Shown one piece after another: positions 53,623 through 62,811 of a stretch of DNA of 64,000 nt (position 1 is its first letter; every line of letters starts with the position of its first letter). The DNA is taken from positions 62,001 to 126,000 of the forward strand of contig JAKQKQ010000049.1 in assembly GCA_029560585.1 (NCBI GenBank), read 5' to 3'. Below the pieces are notes generated by a model, which saw only the letters and a list, made by a program, of their open reading frames with translations, did not search any database and was not told where the DNA came from. The position numbers and the translations under genes are program-made. This DNA comes from Verrucomicrobiota bacterium (GTDB lineage Bacteria; Verrucomicrobiota; Verrucomicrobiia; JADLBR01).

Positions 53623-54765
53623 TCAGACAAAACTCGGCAGGATTTCCAGAATGCCACGTTCGACAGAACCGAACCTGGCCACGAGGTCGCGCCGGATCAT
53701 CTCGACCTCATTCGCCGGAACATAATCGGACAGATCCCGGTACCGCCCGGCTCGCCTGCCCACGATGAATGCCTCCCGATCGGCCGGATCCATGTCCAGG
53801 AAGCGATCGATCAGTTCGAGTATCTGGCGCTTGCCGTCGGGCAGCGTCCCCGCGACACCCTCGAGGAGGTTCATGATGTGATCGCTTTGCACAGTGCTCG
53901 TGACCCCCTCGATGCGCTCGATGCAGAGCCTGATCTCTCGGACCTTCTCCTCTTCCGTGAGGGGCGCCCATCGTCCCTCCGCCATCATGTCGTGGAGGGG
54001 CGTTCCGGGCACCGGAACCGTGCTACGCAATCGTATGAAGGTGGGATTCACCGCCGAGAGGACGGCGGCCGAATCGACCGCGTGCTGGTCGGATAATTCC
54101 CGCCCGCCGAGGCCCGGCATGAAATACTCCGAAAGTTCAATCCCGGCGGCCATCACGTTCCGGCCAGCCCGGATCTGCTCGTCTTGGGTGACGCCCTTCT
54201 GGACGAGAGAGAGAACGGCGTCGGATCCCGATTCCATCCCGATGTGGATCCTATTGAGGCCGGCGGCTCGCAACGCTTTCAACTCATCCGGAGACTTCCG
54301 GCTGATCGTCTTTGCCCGAGCATAGGTGGTGATCCGCTCGATGGTTGGAAAGGTCGCCCGCGCGTACCGCAGGATCTCCACCAATTGCTCCGTGCGCAGG
54401 ACCAACGCATCGGCGTCCTGAAGGAACATGTTTCGCATTCCCTGCGCCAGCCAGAACGCAACCTGCCGCACGCACTCGCGATGCTCCCCGTCCCCGAGAT
54501 CGAGGCCCCTCACAGCCTCGACAATCGCTTCCCGCATCCCCCGGCCCCCGCGATGCCCGCCCACCCGCCCGCAGATCCTGCCCGCGATGGCGGACATCGC
54601 ATCGATGTCCCCCTTGACCTCATCAACCTTCCGCACCGAAAACCGCTCGCGCTTGTACACCGGGCAGAAAGCGCACCTGTTCCAGTGACAATTGCGCGTG
54701 AGCCTCAGGAGAATGCTCCCGGCCTCGCTCGGTGGCCGGATGGGGCCGGTTTCAAAGCAGTTCAT
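53623..54765 (-). CDS. Radical SAM protein of unknown function
   Basis: A 380-residue radical SAM enzyme. The cluster motif is RNCHWNRCAFC (Cys26, Cys31, Cys34), CX4CX2C rather than the canonical CX3CX2C; downstream AITTYAR-like strands (ERITTYARAKTI, LNRIHIGMESGSD, QKGVTQDEQIRAG) fit the SAM barrel. No SPASM or B12 domain is seen, so it is not a sulfatase maturase of the anSME type. Related stand-alone proteins are widespread in anaerobes without assigned function. It is ATGA-coupled to the GH89-like gene and ends 6 bases before the sialidase-like start, an odd partner for secreted glycosidases. Confidence 0.8.
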   Translation of the reverse strand: MNCFETGPIRPPSEAGSILLRLTRNCHWNRCAFCPVYKRERFSVRKVDEVKGDIDAMSAIAGRICGRVGGHRGGRGMREAIVEAVRGLDLGDGEHRECVRQVAFWLAQGMRNMFLQDADALVLRTEQLVEILRYARATFPTIERITTYARAKTISRKSPDELKALRAAGLNRIHIGMESGSDAVLSLVQKGVTQDEQIRAGRNVMAAGIELSEYFMPGLGGRELSDQHAVDSAAVLSAVNPTFIRLRSTVPVPGTPLHDMMAEGRWAPLTEEEKVREIRLCIERIEGVTSTVQSDHIMNLLEGVAGTLPDGKRQILELIDRFLDMDPADREAFIVGRRAGRYRDLSDYVPANEVEMIRRDLVARFGSVERGILEILPSFV

Positions 54766-57212
54766 GGCGACGAGGCGAGCAACGTTTCAAGCAGGTCCCG
54801 GGTCTGCCCCAGGGTCCGGCGGAGACTGTCGGCGGAGCGTTGGCGCTGCGGCGCCATCTCGATCAGCGGGGTCGCGTAGAAATGGTCCTGTATCGTTTTC
54901 CTGGCCGCGGTGAAAGCGGCCGGCCGGGACCAGGGCTTCTTCTGCGGAGACTGCAGCTGGCCGCCTACCCACTTCCAGTACTCTTCCAGTTCTGGCTGAT
55001 AGACGTGACGGACCAATTCGTACTGGTGCGCGCGACAATAGCTGTTCTCCGAGTTGCCCTTCAGTGTCTCCTCGGTGTGGGGATTGAGCCGGGGGAACAC
55101 GCCATCCAATTCGCGGGCCGACTGCAATCGCTTCACCGTCGCGTCCAGCGAGAAGTCATCGCTCAGTGCCAGAAGCTCACCGAGCTGTTGCATGAGGCCT
55201 TTGCTGACGGTTTCCATCCGACGCACCGCCGCACCGTCGCCGGAGACCGAGCGCCATGCCTCCATCGCGACACAACCCCGCAACAGGGACGCCTTGAGGC
55301 CTCGGTTAATAATGGTCCGCGCGATATCGATCGCGTCGCGCCGCCAGAGGTCATCCGCGTACGAAGCGTCCGCCAGCCGCGCGAGCTGATCCAGGATCGC
55401 GGGTGCATCGCGCAGCGGCCCGGCAAGCCGCTGAACCTCGTTCACATAGAGGCGTGCGCGCTCGTCATTGAGATTCGTGTATTCGCCGCTCGAGAGAATC
55501 CGGAACTGGGGATCAAACTGCACGGCGGGTCCGGTCGGCTTATTTTTTGCGGTCGGGTGCGTCCAATGGTGCGTCGCCGCCACGGGCAGAAACGGGCGCC
55601 AGATCCCCTCCATGTCCGCGGCGAGTTTGGCCGGATACCGGCCGGCGCAGAAGCGGCCCACGAATGCGCCCGCGTCGAGCTGATCAGGACGCCAGCCGTT
55701 CGCGGCCAGATACTCCAACAGCAGCGTGTTGCTGTGCGATATCTCGGGCCACAGCACGAGGCCCAGGCATTGCGGATCCCCCGCGGCATCCCCGATCCGT
55801 TCCTTCAAGATGCTGTAGTCTTCGCGCATCTCGCTGTCGGCCGCGAACGCGTGGAACACGCCGAAGATCCACGGGAACTTCTTGTACGCCTCCCAGTCAC
55901 GATACGTCTTCCGGTCGAGCAGATCGGCGGTGTAGTCGAGGAGGATAGTCTTCTGCGGGTCGAATTCGCCGAGCAGCCGCTGGACGTCCTCGTCCTTCCA
56001 CCAGCCCATCAGGTCCCAGCTCGCGATCAGCAAAGGCGCGTCCGGGTAACGCCGCCGCAGGACCTCCTGGATCTTGCGGTATGCGTGCAGCTTGCGCTGC
56101 AGGTTCTCGCGCTCGTCCGAGCCAAACCGCCGCTCGGCGAGGCCGATCGTGTGGAAGATGCGCGGGTCGCCGAACTCGCGGATGTGCGTCTCCGTCAGTT
56201 TCCAGTACGCATCCCACGTCCGCTCGTGCTCGATGTCCCAGATGGCGGCCGAGGCGAGCTTGTAACCGGTCTTCTGGTCGCGCGTCACTGGAAAATCAGG
56301 AAACTTCTCGTAGAACGAGCCAGGCGTATGGGAATACCAGTGGGTGATCGTGCCGGTGTCCTCCGGGTGGATGAGGCCACGCTCGCGGGCGTAGGCCAGG
56401 ACCCGTTTGCGAAGCTCCCCCCGATATTTCAGCGGCCAGAAAGATGTGCGATCATTATACGAGCGCGGCTCGGCATCCGGATCGACGCCATCCTCTGGCG
56501 GATAGGGAAGTCCGAAAGCGCGCTGGAAGAGATCGTCGATCCCTGTGCGCAGCATGAACAGGTTCATGCGCTTCTTCAGGATCCAATCGATCTCGCGCTT
56601 CCAGTCCTCGAGGTCCCATTGCTCGGCGTGGAATCGGTGCGGGCCACGGTGGGCGAAATATCGCAGTCCGCGGTAGGCGAAATGCGCGCGTTCCGTGATA
56701 TCGCAACCCGCGAGGTCGATGGCGGCGCGCTTCGGTATCACGTCGCCATCCCAGAAATACTCCGCGCCAGCCCGGCGGCGAAAGAAGTCGTACGCCGCAT
56801 AGATCGTCGATCGGCCGGCGCCTCCGGCGAGGACGAGCAACGTGCGCCCCCCATCCGAAAGCGACAGAATGCGGTATTCGTCCGCGCCATAGCGGATGCC
56901 GAGGTTCTCGATGCGCGACTGGAGGATGAGCCGATGCACGACGGGATTCACCGCGTCGGAGCCGATCAGCACGATGTCGCCAGGGGGCAGTTTACCGTCG
57001 TCGGGGCTGGCGCATGTGGCGACGCTCGGTTTGGCACCGGTGACCTTCCCCCACATGTCGCAGAACACCTCCCCGGCAATGCGGTACGCCGGCTCGCCGG
57101 CCGGTGGAACCAGCACGGATGGTGTGGGCCGCTCGGCGGACGCCACCGCGGCGGCAAGGGCTAGCGCCCAGAAGATGACACCGCTGCAGCTTCGGGTGGG
57201 TTGGTTTCTCAT
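54762..57212 (-). CDS. GH89-like alpha-N-acetylglucosaminidase, secreted
   Basis: An 816-residue secreted protein organised like NAGLU: N-terminal mixed domain with GGAGRSTIYAAYDFFRR (about 130-146), barrel opening FAYRGLRYFAHRGPHRFH, WKREIDWILKKRMNLFML, catalytic candidates RIFHTIGLAERRF (Glu360) and LVLWPEISHSNTLLLEYLA (Glu490, matching the NAGLU PEGIxQN block), and an all-helical C-terminal domain. The family removes terminal alpha-GlcNAc, for example from heparan-type or mucin-type glycans. It is divergent, so the sugar is only probable. ATG 57212 has GAGGAG at 7 nt; an in-frame GTG 57245 overlapping the previous stop is an alternative. Confidence 0.72.
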   Translation of the reverse strand: MRNQPTRSCSGVIFWALALAAAVASAERPTPSVLVPPAGEPAYRIAGEVFCDMWGKVTGAKPSVATCASPDDGKLPPGDIVLIGSDAVNPVVHRLILQSRIENLGIRYGADEYRILSLSDGGRTLLVLAGGAGRSTIYAAYDFFRRRAGAEYFWDGDVIPKRAAIDLAGCDITERAHFAYRGLRYFAHRGPHRFHAEQWDLEDWKREIDWILKKRMNLFMLRTGIDDLFQRAFGLPYPPEDGVDPDAEPRSYNDRTSFWPLKYRGELRKRVLAYARERGLIHPEDTGTITHWYSHTPGSFYEKFPDFPVTRDQKTGYKLASAAIWDIEHERTWDAYWKLTETHIREFGDPRIFHTIGLAERRFGSDERENLQRKLHAYRKIQEVLRRRYPDAPLLIASWDLMGWWKDEDVQRLLGEFDPQKTILLDYTADLLDRKTYRDWEAYKKFPWIFGVFHAFAADSEMREDYSILKERIGDAAGDPQCLGLVLWPEISHSNTLLLEYLAANGWRPDQLDAGAFVGRFCAGRYPAKLAADMEGIWRPFLPVAATHHWTHPTAKNKPTGPAVQFDPQFRILSSGEYTNLNDERARLYVNEVQRLAGPLRDAPAILDQLARLADASYADDLWRRDAIDIARTIINRGLKASLLRGCVAMEAWRSVSGDGAAVRRMETVSKGLMQQLGELLALSDDFSLDATVKRLQSARELDGVFPRLNPHTEETLKGNSENSYCRAHQYELVRHVYQPELEEYWKWVGGQLQSPQKKPWSRPAAFTAARKTIQDHFYATPLIEMAPQRQRSADSLRRTLGQTRDLLETLLASSP

Positions 57213-57241
57213 GGTTTCACTCCTCATTCCGCGCCCGAACC

Positions 57242-57775
57242 TCACGATTTCCCCGCAGACTTCTGCGATCTCTGCAGCAGCGCCGTCGTATAGAATTCAT
57301 ACGAGGCGGCCTTGTCGGGCACGTCGATCACGTGCACGGTGAATCGCGCGGGCAGGCCGTGGTCCGGCAGATGGTCGCGGAAGTAGGCGGCGTAGGCGCG
57401 GGCGTAAGCCGTCCGCAGCCGCTCCAGCTCGGCGGCATATCCGGCCGGATCGGCCAACGGGCTGGGTTGTTTCGGCTGGCACCCGAAGGCGTGCATCTCG
57501 ATGAAATCCAATTCCGCGATCGAATCGCACACCCCGGCCTCTTTCAGCCAGCTCTCCCACGTCTGAAAAACGCGCGGGATCTCCCTGTCGGGATCCATCG
57601 TCGCCATGTCGGATAGCCCGAGGTTGCGCGTCGCCGACTCCCCGCCGGTCAGGCCGGCCAGATACACTCTGAGATCGCCGTCCGGAAGCGCCTCCGTGAC
57701 CACGAAAGAGAAGACCGGCCGATTCGCGCGATAGTAATAGGTCAGTTTGCCGCGCCGCTTGATATCGAATGCCAT
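57242..57775 (-). CDS. Orphan 177-residue protein, unknown function
   Basis: Unrecognised. ATG 57775 has a perfect AAAGGAG site (6-nt spacer). The product opens MAFDIKRRGKLTYYYRANRP, has a basic N-terminus with beta-strand-like runs (PVFSFVVTEAL, DLRVYLAGLTGG), a Met/Asp-rich middle (LSDMATMDPDREIPRVFQTW), a helical stretch (AAELERLRTAYARAYAAYF) and a final strand (RFTVHVIDVPD). No signal peptide or membrane segment, so it appears cytoplasmic. It lies between an SDR and GH89 genes with gaps of 22 and 29 bases, so is co-transcribed with secreted glycosidases. A small regulator or binding protein is possible but unsupported. Confidence 0.7.
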   Translation of the reverse strand: MAFDIKRRGKLTYYYRANRPVFSFVVTEALPDGDLRVYLAGLTGGESATRNLGLSDMATMDPDREIPRVFQTWESWLKEAGVCDSIAELDFIEMHAFGCQPKQPSPLADPAGYAAELERLRTAYARAYAAYFRDHLPDHGLPARFTVHVIDVPDKAASYEFYTTALLQRSQKSAGKS

Positions 57776-57797
57776 GCGTTTCTCCTTTCGATGGTTC

Positions 57798-58565
57798 TCA
57801 CTGCAGCAGCATGCCGCCGTCCACGTAGAGCGTGGCGCCATTGATGTAATCGGAGGCGGCGGATGAGAGCAGCAGCACTGCCCCCACCACATCCTCCGGC
57901 TCGCCCACCCTGCGGGAGGGAATCTTCGCGAGCACCCTTGCGCGATGCGCGGGATCGGCCAGGCGATCGCGGGTCTCGTCGGTGAGGATCGCCCCGGGCG
58001 AGACGCAGTTCACCTGGATGCCCTTCTCGGCCAACTCCAGCGCCAGCGACTGCGTCAACATTACGAGCCCCGCCTTCGTGATGTTGTAGATGGAGTTGTC
58101 GGCCATCGGTCGCACGTCATGGACGCTCGAGATATTGATGATCTTGCCCGATCGCCGCTCGACCATGTGGCGCGCGACCGCCTGTGACAGAAAATAGACG
58201 CCCTTGAGGTTGACGTTCATCGTCCGCTCCCAGGCATCGTCGGTCGCCGCAAGGAATGGCTCCCGCCGCGTCATGCCGGCATTGTTGACCAGGACGTCGA
58301 TGCGCCCGAACCCGTCGCGCGCGGCCGCGATGAGCCGCTCGTGCTGCGAGAGATCGCCGACGTCGGCTTGCAACTCGATCGCGCGCCCACCTTCGGCGAC
58401 GATCTCGCCCACGACCTCCGCGGCCGCGGTCCGGTTCGCGGCATAGTTCACGATCACGGATGCGCCGGCGCGGGCCAGGCCCAGCGCGATGGCGCGACCA
58501 ATCCCGCGCGACGCCCCCGTCACGATGGCCGCACGGCCTCTCAGATCGAACATGTCCTTGCTCAT
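57798..58565 (-). CDS. SDR-family oxidoreductase (gluconate-dehydrogenase-like)
   Basis: A 255-residue classical SDR: TGASRGIG cofactor loop at 16-23, NNAG, catalytic Ser146 or Ser147, Tyr160 and Lys164 (YNITK), closing TLYVDGGMLLQ. The usual family reactions are gluconate 5-dehydrogenase or 3-oxoacyl-type reductions; in this context sugar-acid interconversion is likelier. It shares most motifs with the SDR at 25717..26499 (RGRAAIVTGASRGIGRAIAL versus SGRAALVTGSSRGIGRAIAL), pointing to common ancestry. It is followed closely by the orphan gene and preceded by a structured 98-base gap. Confidence 0.83.
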   Translation of the reverse strand: MSKDMFDLRGRAAIVTGASRGIGRAIALGLARAGASVIVNYAANRTAAAEVVGEIVAEGGRAIELQADVGDLSQHERLIAAARDGFGRIDVLVNNAGMTRREPFLAATDDAWERTMNVNLKGVYFLSQAVARHMVERRSGKIINISSVHDVRPMADNSIYNITKAGLVMLTQSLALELAEKGIQVNCVSPGAILTDETRDRLADPAHRARVLAKIPSRRVGEPEDVVGAVLLLSSAASDYINGATLYVDGGMLLQ

Positions 58566-58596
58566 GCCAGAATATCGCCTCGAATATCCCTTGTTG

Positions 58597-58649
58597 CCGT
58601 CGGGTTGATGGGATCGGTGCCGATTCCGCGCCCGATCATCCCGCGACGG
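58597..58649. other. Structured intercistronic element
   Basis: In the 98-base gap between a GH5-like gene and an SDR gene, CCGTCG/CGACGG (58597 and 58644) enclose an imperfect inner pairing GGGATCGG / CCGATCATCCC. No T run follows on the minus strand. This may be a processing or partial termination hairpin. Confidence 0.3.
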
Positions 58650-58663
58650 CTCCGACGCCGGGG

Positions 58664-61360
58664 TTACCTCATGTCGAGTTCATACCAGACGGTCTCGTAT
58701 TCCGGTTTCAAAACAATCCTTGCGCCGGCGCCCACCCTCTCGACCGAGATCTCCTTTTTCCGGTTGCCGCCCGGATCGAGGGCAAAACAGCGGACCCTGG
58801 CGGAATCGGCAGGCACGTTGATCGTGGCGGGTATGCCTTCGACACACACCGGACCCTCGCCCCATTTATCGCGGATGGTGATGACGTCCTTCGCCAAGGT
58901 CGTGATCGTCATGCCCTTGTTCTCGGACACGCCGGTGGCCGCGACGAGGATGTTTGCGGGTTTGCCCGATTCGCCGAAGCCGGTGGCATTTCGCGAGACG
59001 AGCGAGATCGTGGCCCAACCCAGGCGCGTCCTGCCGATGTCGAGCGTGACCCCGCCAAGCATGATCATCCGCCCTTCCGGAAAACCGGTGAAGAGCTTGG
59101 TGTTGGGGGTGTTCACCGTCAGGTAACCGGCCCCGGCCCGCTCCACGTTCCAAGTCAGCTCGCCGGTGTCGCTGACAAAAATCTTCTGATCCCCGGAGAT
59201 CGCCGGAAGGCTGGCGGGATCCGTGCCCCCTTCGCCCGACAGATCGACCGCCGTCTTGCGCAACAGGGTCAGCCGCTCATCCAGACCGGCGGAACCGATG
59301 GCCGCCCCAACGGCCTTGGCCCTGACCAGTCGATCGAAATACCCCGCGTAATCGATCGCGGCGACAGCCGTAGACTTCGCCTCCTGGACATCACCTCGCA
59401 GGAAGATCGCCGCGCAGGCCGGAAGATGTGCCAGGACGTCGGTCCGCGCGATCATGTCGAAGTACCGCGGATTAATACTGGGCTCGAAGTCGGGGTGGTG
59501 ATTGTACGTGTACTGGAACACGCCGTCCCACCCTTGGAGTCGGCCGTATGCGCGGAGCATCGGCTGGCCCTCCGCGCCGTATTGATTCGGGAACGGATGA
59601 TTGTACTCGCTGACGGTAAAGGGCTTGCCGAGGACCCGGGAGGCGGCCAGCCCCCTGATGCACGCCATCGAGTTGACCATGGGGTCGTTCCCAATCCGCC
59701 AATTGTATCGGTCGTGCAGCAGGTCCGCACCGCTCGGGTGCCGCCAGTAAGAATGGGCGTCTATATAATCCAGCTGGGCCTGGATGTGCGCCGGGCTGTA
59801 GCCGAGCTGCGTGCCCGAGATCAGGGATTTGACCTTCAGTTCCCGTTTGAGGAAATCGGACATGCCGAGCCAGTACTTTCGCTCCGTGTCCATCAGGAAC
59901 TGGCAGAAATCGCGAGCGGCCTGCGGGGGCGCGTAGGCGCCGACCTTGATCACCGGGATGGTGCCGTCCTCGAGCCGCGCGTCCGCGTCGAAATCGCTCT
60001 CCGCGCCGCTCTGGAATGACAGGTCATCGACCTCGTACGTTCCCACCTTGAAGCGCGTCAGCTGGAACTGCGCGCGATCGGAATCGTCCGCGGCGGAAAA
60101 CACGTGGTGGCACATCTGCCAGTCCGGCCCCACCTTAATCAGCCCATGTGTGCCCAGCGACCGCCAGCCGCCTTTCGTGTCCGCCACGGCCATGCCGAGT
60201 GCCGTTGCCGGCGTGCCTTTCCCGCAGCGGATCTTGAACGACAGCGTATAGGGCCGGTCCTTCCGGACCACCAGATCCCGGAACAGCTTGGGAAAATATT
60301 CACTCCCATCCCGCGTGACGGTGACTTTCAGGACGCCGTCTTCGGCCTTGAACGTGGCGTCCGCGGACCCGAGGGCCAAGGTCCATCGCTTGCCCTCGGC
60401 GGGGATCGGCCCATCAAATCTTCCCTCGGGAATCTGCTCGTCGGACAACGGGGTCGGGGTCCACTTCCACGCATCGAGCACGGCGGCCGTCGATGCGTGC
60501 TTTTCGCGCAACCAGCCGTTCCACTGCCTGCGGAATTCCGCCGCATACGGTTCGGGTAGCCGATCGATGTCCCCCCCGATATAGCCGCGAAAGAGCGCGT
60601 TCTCGTTGTTGATCTCGACCAGGGCCACGCAAGGGTCATCGGTGTAGGCCAGGCCGGTGTGCGGATTGACGTGCGCCAGCAACTTCCGGGCGTATTCCTT
60701 TTGCAGCTCGATCATCCGGGGCTCGAAATTGTCGAGGCCCTTATCGAAGCCGGGTCGCTTATCCTTTCCGGTGAAGCCGTCGCGCTCATCCCACCAGCGC
60801 CCGACATGCAGGTTGATGTCCACGTAGATACCCCGCCGCTTGAACGCCGCGATCATGTAGTCCAACCGCTCCACCTGGGCGGGATCGAAATTGCGCTGGG
60901 TGGCCGGATCGTCCGCGATGATGCCCGGCCACTTCCAATACGTGTCCATGTGGTGCAACCGCACGCAGTTGATGCCGAATCGCGCGAGTCGGGCCGCCAG
61001 CCGGTCGGCCTGCTCGCGGGTGGGAAAATTCGCCGGCCCGGTGAGATTCGTGGCGTTGAGACGGACCGGACCCGCATCGTTGACGAACCGCCCATGCTCC
61101 TCCCGGATGAAGCCGTGCTTGCCGGCCGGGGCCTCCAGCAAGTGGGCCATGCTCGATGCGTTGTCAGGGCCATCGTACGTGATCACGAAGGAAAACAGCG
61201 GCGGAAAGTCATCGGCCACCGACGGCATCGGGGCGAGAACCGTCAAGGCGAGACCCAAGGTCGCCAGTGCCGGCAGCAGGGGTCCGCCGGGCATGGGATG
61301 CGCGCGGGCGACGATCTGTCTCGCGAGAGTCCTCCCCAAGCCTGTTGGCCTGCGGTTCAC
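58664..61360 (-). CDS. GH5-like enzyme with a CBM4/9-like domain inserted in its barrel
   Basis: An 898-residue secreted clan GH-A protein. GTG 61360 overlaps the AGE stop as GTGA and has GAAGG at 7 nt; ATG 61294 is an alternative nearer the hydrophobic leader. The barrel starts LNATNLTGPANFPTREQADR and FGINCVRLHHMDTYW; acid/base is VEINNENALF (Glu253). A CBM4/9-like beta-sandwich (about residues 315-455: WTLALGSADATFKAEDGVLK to TYEVDDLSFQSGAE) then interrupts the barrel, which resumes and supplies the nucleophile PFTVSEYNHPF (Glu585). The C-terminus is two small beta domains. Substrate unknown; endo- or exo-action on a decorated polymer is likely. Confidence 0.8.
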   Translation of the reverse strand: MNRRPTGLGRTLARQIVARAHPMPGGPLLPALATLGLALTVLAPMPSVADDFPPLFSFVITYDGPDNASSMAHLLEAPAGKHGFIREEHGRFVNDAGPVRLNATNLTGPANFPTREQADRLAARLARFGINCVRLHHMDTYWKWPGIIADDPATQRNFDPAQVERLDYMIAAFKRRGIYVDINLHVGRWWDERDGFTGKDKRPGFDKGLDNFEPRMIELQKEYARKLLAHVNPHTGLAYTDDPCVALVEINNENALFRGYIGGDIDRLPEPYAAEFRRQWNGWLREKHASTAAVLDAWKWTPTPLSDEQIPEGRFDGPIPAEGKRWTLALGSADATFKAEDGVLKVTVTRDGSEYFPKLFRDLVVRKDRPYTLSFKIRCGKGTPATALGMAVADTKGGWRSLGTHGLIKVGPDWQMCHHVFSAADDSDRAQFQLTRFKVGTYEVDDLSFQSGAESDFDADARLEDGTIPVIKVGAYAPPQAARDFCQFLMDTERKYWLGMSDFLKRELKVKSLISGTQLGYSPAHIQAQLDYIDAHSYWRHPSGADLLHDRYNWRIGNDPMVNSMACIRGLAASRVLGKPFTVSEYNHPFPNQYGAEGQPMLRAYGRLQGWDGVFQYTYNHHPDFEPSINPRYFDMIARTDVLAHLPACAAIFLRGDVQEAKSTAVAAIDYAGYFDRLVRAKAVGAAIGSAGLDERLTLLRKTAVDLSGEGGTDPASLPAISGDQKIFVSDTGELTWNVERAGAGYLTVNTPNTKLFTGFPEGRMIMLGGVTLDIGRTRLGWATISLVSRNATGFGESGKPANILVAATGVSENKGMTITTLAKDVITIRDKWGEGPVCVEGIPATINVPADSARVRCFALDPGGNRKKEISVERVGAGARIVLKPEYETVWYELDMR

Positions 61361-62673
61361 CGGTCCGCCTTCCCTCTGGCGCCGTCGGCGGATAGCTCCC
61401 GAAGGACGCCCGTGCAGTGGATCAGCGACCGCGCCAGATGGAACGGGTCTTTCACGGGCATCGCCGCGATGTTGTCGATGCGTTTGCCGCGCCGATCGAG
61501 CCTCTGGACCCACTCCCCGTGCGGTGAAGGGAAATGGCCGAATGAATAATCGTGCACGCGCGCGAACCAATCCATGCACCAGGGTTCGCCGACGATCGAA
61601 TGCGCCAACAACAGCGCATAGAGCGCCTCCGCGTGCGGCCACCAGATCTTCGTGTCCTCCTTGTCCGTCCAAAATGTCCCCGCCGCGTCGCGCGCCAACA
61701 GGATCCCACCAAACTCACCATCCCAACCCAGTTCGATGTGCCAGCGGATGCACTCGATGGCCTGCCGCACGCGCTCCCGGTCGCCAAGCCGCCGGAAGAT
61801 GTGGATCATGAACCACATCGCCTCGATCGCGTGACCTGGAACCACGGCAGTCCCGGGCGGCGTTTCCCAGAGGCTGTTGTCGAACCGGACGAACTCGTAG
61901 ACCCTGCGTCGTTCCGGACGCCGGAAGATATCCATGACCTGCCCCGCATGATCCAGGCCGACGCGGCAGATCTCGGCGTCGTCCAGGAGCGATCCGAGGT
62001 CGTGAAACGCCTTCGCGAAAATCATCGAAATCCCGTGCGCCTTGCACCCCGCCGGGATGGGCAGCGGCTCGGTGGGATACGTGCCGGGATGGGCCAGCCG
62101 CTCCCGGACATTGCGATAGGTATCGCGCGCAAGCCGGATCGCTTCCTCGCTGCCTGTCGCCTTCGCATATTCGGTTAATCCGCCGATGGCAAACCCATCC
62201 GCGTAGATGCTCGTGGCCCCCTGGATGGGCCTGCCATCCTTTTCCACCGAAAACACCCAGTTCCCCCGTCCGTCGCGGCCGAATCTCTTGGCGAACTCGT
62301 ATATGTGTCGCGCCGCATCGAGCCACTCGGTCCTGCGCTCGATCCGATTATAGAGCGCCGAGAAGGTCCAGATCGCGCGCAATTGCGACCACATGTACTT
62401 GTCGCGGCTCAGGACCACGCCGTCATCCGAGAGCACTGTGCAGATGCCGCCGTTCTCCCAATCCATGCCGTGCCCCAGCCAGAACGGCACCGTGCGGTCC
62501 AGCAGCTCGGAACGATATAGCGCCAACAGCGCCGCGAAGTCCGTCATCATCGGACTCCCGCCAGAGTGAAGCGCCGCCGGCAGGCACGCGGCGGCTTGCA
62601 GGAAACGACGGCGCGTGCAAGGTCGCCCGCGCAGCCATCCCTCGCGTTTGTCGGCCGACTTCGTGGCATTCAA
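61357..62673 (-). CDS. AGE-family epimerase/isomerase with Tat leader
   Basis: A 438-residue protein of the N-acylglucosamine 2-epimerase / cellobiose epimerase family ((alpha/alpha)6 barrel). The start is TTG 62673, supported by a full anti-Shine-Dalgarno GGAGGTGAT 7 nt upstream, and it yields a twin-arginine leader CTRRRFLQAAACLPAAL (Arg21-Arg23). Family blocks include DWENGGICTVL, DKYMWSQLRAIWTFSAL, VVPGHAIEAMW (catalytic His) and TKIWWPHAEALYALL. AGE enzymes usually act in the cytoplasm, so export is notable; ATG 62550 would give a leaderless protein. It may epimerise released mannose, glucose or N-acetylhexosamine ends. GTGA-coupled to the GH5-like gene. Confidence 0.8.
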   Translation of the reverse strand: MNATKSADKREGWLRGRPCTRRRFLQAAACLPAALHSGGSPMMTDFAALLALYRSELLDRTVPFWLGHGMDWENGGICTVLSDDGVVLSRDKYMWSQLRAIWTFSALYNRIERRTEWLDAARHIYEFAKRFGRDGRGNWVFSVEKDGRPIQGATSIYADGFAIGGLTEYAKATGSEEAIRLARDTYRNVRERLAHPGTYPTEPLPIPAGCKAHGISMIFAKAFHDLGSLLDDAEICRVGLDHAGQVMDIFRRPERRRVYEFVRFDNSLWETPPGTAVVPGHAIEAMWFMIHIFRRLGDRERVRQAIECIRWHIELGWDGEFGGILLARDAAGTFWTDKEDTKIWWPHAEALYALLLAHSIVGEPWCMDWFARVHDYSFGHFPSPHGEWVQRLDRRGKRIDNIAAMPVKDPFHLARSLIHCTGVLRELSADGARGKADR

Positions 62674-62811
62674 CTTTCCAATCACCTCCTCAGAGGCGCT
62701 TCTCTCAAAACGGGTCCTGTGCCGCGTCTCGTTTGGTTCTGAAACGTCCGGCGGGAAGACCTGCGGCCTCGCGGGCCGTGTCGGCCCCAAAACTCGGGGT
62801 CGATCGGACGC

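Noticed and set aside
53623-54765. Radical SAM gene as an anaerobic sulfatase maturase
   Set aside because: No SPASM-type C-terminal cysteines, a CX4CX2C motif, and no sulfatase gene in the window.
54732-57164. 810-codon plus-strand open frame antisense to the GH89-like gene
   Set aside because: It has no domain and is Arg/Pro/His-biased; the minus-strand gene has a leader, catalytic motifs and a good ribosome site.
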